From assembly GCA_022601435.1 (NCBI GenBank), contig JAJACQ010000035.1, positions 1 through 52,328 of the forward strand: DNA of 52,328 nt, read 5' to 3'. Position numbers and translations under genes: made by a program. A model generated the notes under the pieces. That model was not told the origin of the DNA. It saw nothing but the letters and a program-made list of their open reading frames with translations, and did not search any database. Every line of letters starts with the position of its first letter. Position 1 is the first letter of the stretch. Positions 45,043 to 52,328 of this stretch are shown in pieces. This DNA is from Chlamydiia bacterium (GTDB lineage: Bacteria > Chlamydiota > Chlamydiia > Chlamydiales > 2-12-FULL-49-11).

Positions 45043-45426
45043 TATGGTTCCTCTATATTATTATGAGCTAGTAATAATAATTTTAGCTAGTCGCTCAAAT
45101 TTTTATTATTTGCTCTAATTTACTTTAGATATTATAAACTATTTAGTGATAATTACAAAGTGTTTGATTATTTATTAATGTTTTTTGACAAAATTATTTT
45201 TGAAGTTAGGGTAATACAGATATTCATCTTTAACCTCCTTATACCAAGACCATATAGTATTTATTTTAGTGATCTGTTTGGTCATCAATCTATTTAATAT
45301 TTGCTTTAGGAGTGTTGCTCATTTCTGGATTAAGAAAAAGGAAAAAAGATGAGATTAATCTGTTTAAAGTGAAAATTGGTAATTTTATATGTGCAATTAT
45401 TAATCTTATGACATAAGATTAATTTT
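45043..45426. other. Gene-free AT-rich divergent spacer
   Basis: A 384-base spacer between the giant gene (minus) and the beta-barrel gene (plus). No ORF, tRNA or convincing promoter was recognised. Its clearest feature is the inverted repeat at 45399-45423. Confidence 0.5.
45399..45423. promoter_or_regulatory. Perfect palindrome just before the beta-barrel gene
   Basis: ATTAATCTTAT-GAC-ATAAGATTAAT, 11-base arms with a 3-base centre, ending 3 bases before the ATG at 45427. A related half-site (GATTAATCT) lies at about 45352. As DNA it could be a repressor site; as RNA it would form a hairpin against the start codon. No Shine-Dalgarno sequence is otherwise visible for this gene. Confidence 0.6.
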
Positions 45427-46452
45427 ATGCGTTATAGTCTTTTTTTTATTTTTGTTATGGTTGGGCTTTATTCTCAGCCTTCATACATATCTAAAGGGGG
45501 AGAGGGGCTTTATTTTGATGCAGCTTTTGCGCCGATGTGGCGTAATGATAGAAGCTCAGATAGTATTATTAATTCCACAGCATCTGCTATGACCGATGGA
45601 TTTTCAAGACTTGTATCACCTGGATTCTATAATCTTAGCCAATCGGGAAATACTTATGCTCCCGGAATTAGAGTAAGAGCAGATTTAGCGCCTTCTAGAA
45701 AGGCTTCGATTCAAGCTGTCTATTTAGGTTTATATGATTGGAGTTTTAAGGATCATGTTGGAAATTCTGTTAATATGGGAATTTCAATTTATCCTTATGG
45801 TGATTGGCCTTTTGGTCCAAACTATTTATTTCAATCATTAAGAAATATAAGGATAGAATATAATGAACACTTTAATTCTATTGAGGGTAGTTATTTAAAC
45901 CATCTAACCCCACGTTATTATGACTATTTTTCGGTGGCAGCTTTAATTGGCTTACGTGGGATGAAGCATGACTCGAGCCTTGAAATGGGAAGTATACCGA
46001 ATGCTTTATCAGGCGAGCCTACTGTTGATCGAGAGGCAAACTTATATTTAAAAAATGAGAATACTTTTGTAGGAGCTCAACTTGGGCTAATTTTAAAATA
46101 TAGATTTACACGAAGGATATATATAGACATTCCTTTAAAAGGTGGCCTATACGCAGATGTAGTTGATTCACAAATTTGGATAAGATATCCAGATTACGCA
46201 GCGCCTAGTTATGTTGTGAAGGATTTAGTCAAAAGAACTTCTGTAAGAGCTGCAGCCGGATATAGTTTTGAAACGATCCCTAAAGTTGAGCTTCATATTG
46301 GGTACGGATACTTATTTGCTGGCGGATCTTGCCTATATGTTCATGGGGTCTCTCCAATAAACAGACAAATTACAGGGTATGATTTAGATAAAACAGCATG
46401 CGGAGGCTTTATTTTGTATGGAGCGATTATCGGTGCCGGTATCCACATATAA
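45427..46452 (+). CDS. Probable outer-membrane beta-barrel protein
   Basis: A 341-residue exported protein with a signal peptide (MRYSLFFIFVMVGLYSQ). The mature part consists of alternating polar/hydrophobic strands rich in Tyr, Gly and aromatic residues (SIQAVYLGLYDWSF, FSVAALIGLRGMK, FVGAQLGLILKYRF, KVELHIGYGYLFAG) and ends in a hydrophobic strand. The pattern and length resemble the Legionella MOMP-like and planctomycete barrel families. No homologous name can be given with certainty. It contains only two cysteines (near 308 and 331), unlike the cross-linked chlamydial MOMP. A palindrome covers its leader. Confidence 0.7.
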   Translation: MRYSLFFIFVMVGLYSQPSYISKGGEGLYFDAAFAPMWRNDRSSDSIINSTASAMTDGFSRLVSPGFYNLSQSGNTYAPGIRVRADLAPSRKASIQAVYLGLYDWSFKDHVGNSVNMGISIYPYGDWPFGPNYLFQSLRNIRIEYNEHFNSIEGSYLNHLTPRYYDYFSVAALIGLRGMKHDSSLEMGSIPNALSGEPTVDREANLYLKNENTFVGAQLGLILKYRFTRRIYIDIPLKGGLYADVVDSQIWIRYPDYAAPSYVVKDLVKRTSVRAAAGYSFETIPKVELHIGYGYLFAGGSCLYVHGVSPINRQITGYDLDKTACGGFILYGAIIGAGIHI

Positions 46453-46560
46453 CCTAACACCGATCCTGTTTCATAATAACCGAAAAGTCATAATTAAATT
46501 CGATAACATTAAAATTATAATTATTAAGCTTCACAAGTTTCTTAGCTCATATGGTTTTTT

Positions 46561-46612
46561 TTAAGGGCCTTGGCTTTTGACCGGGGTATGGGACGGAGTC
46601 CCATGAGATTTT
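46561..46612. repeat. Dispersed palindromic repeat, copy 2
   Basis: Counterpart of 60-110: TTAAGGGCCTTGGCTTTT, then GACCGGGG and ATGGGAC-GGA-GTCCCAT, ending in GAGATTTT. The second hairpin is intact, the first is degraded. It lies just past the 3' end of the SRP RNA gene. Confidence 0.75.
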
Positions 46613-46633
46613 GACTATCTTTAGAATGAAAAT

Positions 46634-46727
46634 GCTGGAGAGTGCTTGTGACAAAAACTACTTTCTTAAGGCTGCTATCTTCCAATCCTGACCTGGTTCA
46701 AAAGGTCTATTCCACAAGTTCCCCAGC
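46634..46727 (-). ncRNA. ffs: Signal recognition particle RNA (4.5S)
   Basis: The RNA of the signal recognition particle, partner of Ffh in targeting membrane proteins. On the minus strand the diagnostic domain IV core reads CCAGGTCAGG, then GGAAGATAGCAGCC, which matches the bacterial GGTCAGG-GGAAG-AGCAGCC consensus. The two ends pair: GCTGGGGA with TCTCCAGC and CTTGTG with CACAAG, giving an RNA of about 94 bases, close to the usual 100. The ends are set from this pairing and may be a few bases off. It starts 13 bases past the uvrA stop codon and has its own promoter candidate. Confidence 0.88.
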
Positions 46728-46735
46728 GAAAAAAG

Positions 46736-46763
46736 TTTATCATGAAAGATAATTGCTTATCAA
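46736..46763 (-). promoter_or_regulatory. Promoter candidate for the SRP RNA inside uvrA
   Basis: On the minus strand TTGATA (-35) and GATAAA (-10) are 16 bases apart and lie in the last codons of uvrA. Transcription would start at about 46730, matching the folded 5' end of the RNA. Confidence 0.55.
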
Positions 46764-49700
46764 CGCTTTCTTTCTCTTTTTGATCTGTGCAAGCGATCCC
46801 TTATCTACTATTTTCCCGCCATGCTTACCTCCGCCTGGCCCGAGATCTATTACCTGGTCACTGTTGTTGACTATATCTGTGTTGTGCTCTATGACCCAAA
46901 TACCATGTCCCTTTTCTAAGATGGTATCAAAAAGACGAAGTAAAAGCTCTATGTCTGTAAAGTGAAGACCTATTGATGGCTCTTCAAATACATATAGCGT
47001 GTGACCGACATCTTTATTCAATAGTTCCTTGGCAATCTTCAATCTTGAAGCTTCTCCTCCTGATAATGTTTTCACTCTTCTGTTGATGTTTAGATGATCA
47101 AGCCCTGTGTCTATAAGAAGTGATAGTGCTTTATGAACCTTTGGAAGAGGGGGAACAATCTTTTGAGCTTCTTTTGCATCCATGTTAAGTAGCTCAGAGA
47201 TTGATAAACCTTTATACTTTATGGATAGGCTAAGAGGGTTTAAGCGCAGACCATTGCAAGATGAACAGGTGAGTTTAACAGGAGGTAAAAAATGAAGGTC
47301 TATCCACTCATGGCCATGCCCCTTACATCTTTTACAATGTCCATTTTGATGATTAAAACTAAAGTTTCCAGGTTTTAATCCTTTGATTTTTGCATCAGGA
47401 AGCGCTGCATAGAATGTTCTTAACGGAGTCATGATATCTAAATATGTAGATATGTCAGAGCGTGAAGAATGAGAGACAGCAGTTTGATTAATGTGTAAGA
47501 TTTTTGATAAAACTTTAGCATTATCAATTTCGCAGTTGTCTCTTGAAAGCTTGTTAGCAGGTTTTCGTTTCTTTAGATTTTCTTCGAGGTGTTTATAGAT
47601 TAAATCTATGACAAGTGAAGTTTTTCCAGCACCAGATACTCCAGTGAAAGCTGTGACGCCGTTTAAAGGAATGTCAATGTTGAGTTTTTTAATATTGTGG
47701 ATGGTTGCATTTGTGACAGATAAAAAATCTGTAGGTTTTATTATCTTAGTTTTGCGTTTTAAAACTTTTTTCTGAGCAAGATAGGGTCCGGTGACTGAAT
47801 TTTTATCTTTTTTGATTTGCTCAAATGTACCCTGAGAGACAATCTCTCCACCTGATTTTCCACAATGGGGACCGAAGTCAAAAAGCTTATCGGCAATTTC
47901 CATAGTGAGTGGGTCATGTTCAACGATCACTAAAGTATTACCACGCTCTTTCATTTTCAAAAGAGAGTTGTTGAGATTTTCATTGTTAACGGGATGAAGT
48001 CCAATAGTTGGTTCATCTAAGATATAGCAGGCGCCAGTTAATTCTTTATGCAACTCTTTTGCTAGGCGAACGCGTTGAACCTCACCTGTACTTAGTGTTC
48101 TGCTCATGCGATGAAGAAAGAGGTAGTCAAGTCCTATATCATTTAAGAATTCAAGAGTTGATATAATTTTTTCTAAGGGTTCTTTGATCACATCTGATGG
48201 TTTGATTTTAGAAATAAATGTTTGAGCTTCTTTTAAAGAAAGAGCACAAAGATCAGGAAGTGATAGGTCATTGATCAATACGTTGGATGCAAGGGGGTTT
48301 AATCGTCCACCTTTACATTGAGGGCAATCCTTTTCATTGGCGCTTCCGAAATAGGCATACATCTCTTCGTCAATATCTATTAAGATTCCAAGGCCATTAC
48401 AATAATCACACATACCATCTTTGTGGTTGAATGAAAAGGTGTGGTGGGTGAGTTTTGGATAGGATTTACCGGTTTCTTTTACAGAAAAAGAGAGGTTATA
48501 ATAAACTTCTTTTTCACCTGCTATGATGATCACCTCTTGATTAGAATATTTAAGGGCTAAATCAATACTTGAAATCAAGCGAGCTTTGGAATCTTTGGAG
48601 TAAACCAATCGATCAACAATAAGCTCTAAAGTATTTTTACGTAGTTTGCGATAAGGGATCTTTTCATCAAGCTCGTATAGCTTTCCATTTAACCGCACAC
48701 GTAAAAATCCATTTGCTAAGAATTTATCTTTCCAATCATCAAAGTTTGAGATCTCACTTGTATCGATTGGAGCAAGCAATGTCATCTTCGTTTTATCGGG
48801 AAGATCTTTGTATTGCTCACTAATATACTCAGGTGTGATTTGCTCAATAGGATTTTTTGTATCTGGGCAAAAGGCTTTTCCAAGGTGTGTGTAGATCAAC
48901 CTTAAGTGATCATAGATCTCAGTTGTTGTTCCTAAGGTACTTCTTGGATTCATGCTTCTCATTTTTTGCTCAATAGCTGCCGTTGGAGATAAGTTTTCTA
49001 TTTTTCCATATTTAGGCTTCGGCATAGCTTTTACAAAGCGCCTTGTAAAAGGAGGGAGCGTTTCAACAAAGCGTCTTTGAGCTTCTGCATAGAGCGTATG
49101 ATATGCAAGAGTTGTTTTTCCCGATCCTGATGGTCCGGTAAATACTGAGATCTTTCCTTTTTCGATTTCGACAGAGACATTTTTCAAGTTGTGTTCATTA
49201 GCATTTTCTATTTTGATCTTCTTTTGAACGTTTTTTTCGATCACACTTGATTCAATAGTTATATTCTTTTTATTTAAAGCTTCTTTTATGAATCTAGCTG
49301 TAGGAGATTTAGTTTTTGCCACTTCTTCAGGAGTTCCAGTAGCGATAATTTTTCCACCCTTAGATCCACCTTGAGGTCCTAAATCAATCACATAATCACA
49401 AGTCTTTACAAGGTCCATATTGTGCTCAATAACTACAATGCTGTTTCCGGCATCAACAAGTTCATGTAAAATATTTAATAACTTTTGAATATCGTAAAAA
49501 TGAAGTCCGGTTGTAGGCTCATCTAATATATAAAGAGTGCGGCTGCTTTTTTTCTTAAGAAGTTCGCATGCAAGCTTTATTCTTTGCGCCTCTCCACCTG
49601 ATAAAGTTGTTGCTGACTGGCCAAGGGTGATGTAGCCAAGACCCATCTCATATAATAATAAGAGCTTTTTATGAACCTGAGGAATGTTTTCGAAGAACAT

Positions 49701-52094
49701 ACTGGCTTCACCAATAGGCATATTTAAAACATCAGAAATATTCTTCCCTTTGTAAGTAATCGATAATGTTTGATTATCAAAACGCCTTCCTTTACATTCT
49801 TCACAACCTACCCAAACATCTGCTAAAAAGTCCATATCTACTTTTACAGAGCCTATTCCACTACAATTTGCACATGAACCTTCTTTTACATTAAAACTAA
49901 AACGTCCAGTTGTAAATCCTGCTGCTTTTGAAGCCGGTAATGAAGAGAAGAAGTTTCTGATGTCTGTAAAAACACCTACATAAGTTGCTGGATTTGATCT
50001 TGGTGTTCTTCCAATAGGTGATTGATCAATAGAAACTACTTTTTCTATATTTTCATCACCTGTAATTTTTCCGCATTTGCCAACTGTTAAAGTTGTTTTA
50101 TGAAGCAAGTTATTTAAATGTGGGTAAAGAGTTTCTGTAATTAACGATGACTTTCCAGATCCAGATATTCCTGTGATAGCGGTCATCACACCAAGAGGGA
50201 TTTTAACAGAAACATTTTGAAGGTTATGATGAGAAGCTTTAGATATGCTGATGGTATTTTTAAGATCTATCTTCCGACGCTTCGGTATCTTGATTTCTTC
50301 TCTTCCTGAAAGGTAGTTTGCAGTAATTGATTCTTTTTCTTTTAAAAAAGATTTAGCATTTCCTTGATAAAGAATCTCTCCACCCTCAATGCCTGCTTTT
50401 GGACCAATATCTACAATAGAATCTGAAGCTAAAATCGTTTCTTCATCATGTTCTACAATAATAATGGTATTGCCAAGTTTTTGAAGGGTCTTTAATGTCT
50501 TGATCAACTTTAAATTGTCGCTGGGGTGAAGACCAATGGAAGGCTCATCTAAAATATATAAGACATCTGATAAAGAGGAACCAATCATCCCTGAAAGTCT
50601 CACTCTTTGTGCTTCTCCACCAGAAAGAGTAGGGGAGGTTCGATTAAGCGTTAAATAAGGAAGGCCTACATCCATTAAAAAGCTTAAGCGTGCCTTCATT
50701 TCTTTGATCACTTCACCTGCTAACAATGCCTCGGTTTTATTCAACCTTATCTTGTTAAGAGCAACCAAAAAGTCCTCAACAGATAAAGATGCCCACTCAG
50801 CTATCGTCTTATTTTGAAACTTTGCAGCTCCAGGATAGGCTTTTAATCTTGATCCTTTACAATCAGGACAAGGAAAGATGTCCATCAAATCACGCATCTT
50901 CTTTTTATAAACGTCAGTGGTTGATTCATTGATGCGATCCTTTGCGATATTGATCGCTCCCTTCCATTCAATATAATCAGTCCAAGAATATCCTTTCTCT
51001 GGATGAGTAAATTTCATCTTTACCCATTTTTCTTCTGTTCCGTATAAAAAGACGTGCTTTGCTTTTTCGGGAAGTTTTTTCCATGGTGTTGATAGTCTAA
51101 AGTTGTAAATTTTGCCTAAATTTTTATAGATGTTACTCCATCTAACAGTATTAAAATGTGGAGCAATAGCGCAGCAATCATCGCGAATAGATAATTCTGG
51201 ATCGATGATCTTATCTAAATCAAAATCTTCGCAAATCCCAATACCGCGGCAACGCTCGCACATGCCTTTTGGATGGTTAAAGGAAAAATCTTCACTCTCT
51301 AAAGTCTTATAGTAAATTCCAGATTTAGGTGAATAACTAAAAAGTGAGTAGACTTTGGTTTCTTTTTGATCTGGTAGATATATAGAGAATACACCATCTC
51401 CAACTTTTAATGCATGAGCGATTGCCTCATCTATTCTAGTTTGATTCTCTTTTTTATTCACAATACGATCTATGACAATATCTATATCATGAGCTTTTTC
51501 TTTATCAAGCTTCGGGATCTCTTCACTTAAATCATAAAAATCGCCATCAATATAAAGACGTAAAAAGCCTTTCTTCATTAGATGCTCTAGATCATCTTTA
51601 AAGGCACCTTTCTTTCCTTTAACAAAGGGCGCTAAAAAGACCATTTTTGTACCCTCTTCAAAAGTTAAGATGCTTTCTTTAATCTCTTTCTCTGTAGCAG
51701 GTGATACCTTTTCACCACTTATAGGACAAAAGCATTCTGCCAGATTAGCAAATAAGAGCCTTAAGTGATCATATATATTAGTGATAGTGCCAACAGTTGA
51801 GCGGGGATTGTGAGATAACGTCTTCTGTTCTATAGCTATTGTGGGAGGAAGTCCTGTTATGATATCAGCATCAGGGGATTTTAACTTACCGATTCCTCGC
51901 CTTGCACTTCTCGAAATGGAGTCAATATAGCGCTTCTGACCCTCTACAAAGATCGTATCAAAGGCTAAAGAGGACTTTCCAGAGCCTGAAACACCTGTAA
52001 ATGCTATCATCTCGCCCACATTGAGAGTAAGATTTACTTTGCGTAAATTGTGTACTGAAACGCCTTTTAAGGTGATTTTTCGCTTTTTTTCCAT
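46740..52094 (-). CDS. uvrA: Excinuclease ABC subunit A, tandem double UvrA
   Basis: UvrA finds bulky DNA damage and loads UvrB in nucleotide excision repair. At 1,784 residues this is two UvrA units fused in tandem, the form known in chlamydiae; most bacteria have about 940. Four ABC P-loops are present in order: GVSGSGKSS, GISGSGKSS, GPSGSGKTT and GVSGAGKTS. Zn-binding C-x2-C pairs occur in both units (CERCRG, CPDCKG, CANCSG, CEECKG; CDYCNG, CPQCKG, CKRCKG, CSSCNG). The ABC signatures are LSGGEAQRV and LSGGEAQRI in the first unit but LSTGEVQRV and LSGGEASRL in the second, and the last Walker B reads VFEEPS instead of ILDEPT. The ATG at 52094 has GGAG upstream; a TTG at 52121 is less likely. 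Confidence 0.97.
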   Translation of the reverse strand: MEKKRKITLKGVSVHNLRKVNLTLNVGEMIAFTGVSGSGKSSLAFDTIFVEGQKRYIDSISRSARRGIGKLKSPDADIITGLPPTIAIEQKTLSHNPRSTVGTITNIYDHLRLLFANLAECFCPISGEKVSPATEKEIKESILTFEEGTKMVFLAPFVKGKKGAFKDDLEHLMKKGFLRLYIDGDFYDLSEEIPKLDKEKAHDIDIVIDRIVNKKENQTRIDEAIAHALKVGDGVFSIYLPDQKETKVYSLFSYSPKSGIYYKTLESEDFSFNHPKGMCERCRGIGICEDFDLDKIIDPELSIRDDCCAIAPHFNTVRWSNIYKNLGKIYNFRLSTPWKKLPEKAKHVFLYGTEEKWVKMKFTHPEKGYSWTDYIEWKGAINIAKDRINESTTDVYKKKMRDLMDIFPCPDCKGSRLKAYPGAAKFQNKTIAEWASLSVEDFLVALNKIRLNKTEALLAGEVIKEMKARLSFLMDVGLPYLTLNRTSPTLSGGEAQRVRLSGMIGSSLSDVLYILDEPSIGLHPSDNLKLIKTLKTLQKLGNTIIIVEHDEETILASDSIVDIGPKAGIEGGEILYQGNAKSFLKEKESITANYLSGREEIKIPKRRKIDLKNTISISKASHHNLQNVSVKIPLGVMTAITGISGSGKSSLITETLYPHLNNLLHKTTLTVGKCGKITGDENIEKVVSIDQSPIGRTPRSNPATYVGVFTDIRNFFSSLPASKAAGFTTGRFSFNVKEGSCANCSGIGSVKVDMDFLADVWVGCEECKGRRFDNQTLSITYKGKNISDVLNMPIGEASMFFENIPQVHKKLLLLYEMGLGYITLGQSATTLSGGEAQRIKLACELLKKKSSRTLYILDEPTTGLHFYDIQKLLNILHELVDAGNSIVVIEHNMDLVKTCDYVIDLGPQGGSKGGKIIATGTPEEVAKTKSPTARFIKEALNKKNITIESSVIEKNVQKKIKIENANEHNLKNVSVEIEKGKISVFTGPSGSGKTTLAYHTLYAEAQRRFVETLPPFTRRFVKAMPKPKYGKIENLSPTAAIEQKMRSMNPRSTLGTTTEIYDHLRLIYTHLGKAFCPDTKNPIEQITPEYISEQYKDLPDKTKMTLLAPIDTSEISNFDDWKDKFLANGFLRVRLNGKLYELDEKIPYRKLRKNTLELIVDRLVYSKDSKARLISSIDLALKYSNQEVIIIAGEKEVYYNLSFSVKETGKSYPKLTHHTFSFNHKDGMCDYCNGLGILIDIDEEMYAYFGSANEKDCPQCKGGRLNPLASNVLINDLSLPDLCALSLKEAQTFISKIKPSDVIKEPLEKIISTLEFLNDIGLDYLFLHRMSRTLSTGEVQRVRLAKELHKELTGACYILDEPTIGLHPVNNENLNNSLLKMKERGNTLVIVEHDPLTMEIADKLFDFGPHCGKSGGEIVSQGTFEQIKKDKNSVTGPYLAQKKVLKRKTKIIKPTDFLSVTNATIHNIKKLNIDIPLNGVTAFTGVSGAGKTSLVIDLIYKHLEENLKKRKPANKLSRDNCEIDNAKVLSKILHINQTAVSHSSRSDISTYLDIMTPLRTFYAALPDAKIKGLKPGNFSFNHQNGHCKRCKGHGHEWIDLHFLPPVKLTCSSCNGLRLNPLSLSIKYKGLSISELLNMDAKEAQKIVPPLPKVHKALSLLIDTGLDHLNINRRVKTLSGGEASRLKIAKELLNKDVGHTLYVFEEPSIGLHFTDIELLLRLFDTILEKGHGIWVIEHNTDIVNNSDQVIDLGPGGGKHGGKIVDKGSLAQIKKRKKALISNYLS

Positions 52095-52286
52095 AAGAGC
52101 TCCAAGTATCAACGAATTCAAGATTTTCGTAAAGGGAGGGAGTAATTAAATCTTTAACCGTCTGATATTCAGTGATCTAAGAATAGTGATCTAAGAATTT
52201 GGTAAATTATATTTTTATTTTAACATATAGCCATGCTATAATTATTTAATAATTTATAAAATATAATTAATAATAAGGGTTTTTAT

Positions 52287-52328
52287 ATGAATACAATGAT
52301 TTATTATCCAGATACAACGGTATTAACG
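52287..52328 (+). CDS. Start of a further gene, cut by the window end
   Basis: Fourteen codons (MNTMIYYPDTTVLT) open to the last base. AAGGG lies 8 bases before the ATG. Too short to identify. The 192 bases between uvrA and this start hold no other feature that I recognise. Confidence 0.45.
   Translation, partial: MNTMIYYPDTTVLT

Overview
The window looks like a chromosomal segment of a member of the phylum Chlamydiota outside the family Chlamydiaceae (a chlamydia-related, amoeba- or arthropod-associated lineage). The evidence is a UvrA of about 1,780 residues with two complete UvrA units in tandem (the form known in chlamydiae), the gene order dciA-gyrB-gyrA-tmk-holB, dnaA next to a 770-residue yidC, Inc-type proteins (paired hydrophobic segments plus coiled coil), a SET-domain protein, and low-GC DNA with many orphan genes. 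Family and genus cannot be fixed from the sequence alone.

Layout. 1-6059 (minus strand): a dispersed repeat, dnaA, yidC and a TPR protein. 6243-18670: a complete classical (o-succinylbenzoate) menaquinone pathway in two minus-strand blocks, ubiE-menF-menD-menH (18670-14568) and menB-menA-menC-menE (11079-7402), plus a stand-alone hotdog thioesterase on the plus strand (6243-6632) that would supply the DHNA-CoA hydrolase step. The two blocks are separated by about 3.5 kb of orphan genes and a SET-domain gene. menH appears N-terminally truncated if only ATG/GTG/TTG starts are allowed. Its frame is open further upstream, and a good Shine-Dalgarno sequence points to an ATA start. 18765-23497 (plus): three tandem paralogous four-helix membrane proteins sharing a cysteine motif, then a duplicated and rearranged stretch with two copies of an Inc-like gene (one truncated and chimaeric, one full length with a long coiled coil). 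This stretch also holds two related hairpins that each bury the ribosome-binding site of a tiny membrane ORF.

23608-30313 (plus): the replication/topology operon dciA-gyrB-gyrA-tmk-holB, followed by a convergent, overlapping exonuclease gene. 30996-34157 (plus): tightly overlapping nusB-murB-PHP phosphoesterase-folC. 34126-36671 (minus): acpS, a PIN-TRAM membrane protein and lgt. 36736-37146: rlmH. 37235-39100 (minus): a 621-residue unknown. 39333-40559: ssb, a palindrome-rich spacer, two tandem 46-47-residue lipoproteins and a strong bidirectional terminator. 40558-45042 (minus): a 1,494-residue unknown with hydrophobic segments. 45427-46452: a probable outer-membrane beta-barrel protein. 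46561-52094 (minus): a second copy of the dispersed repeat, the SRP (4.5S) RNA gene and uvrA. The last 42 bases are the start of another gene.

The most unusual region is 18.7-23.5 kb, a lineage-specific inclusion-membrane-type locus with visible recent rearrangement and possible RNA- or operator-level control. No transposase, integrase, CRISPR array or tRNA was recognised.
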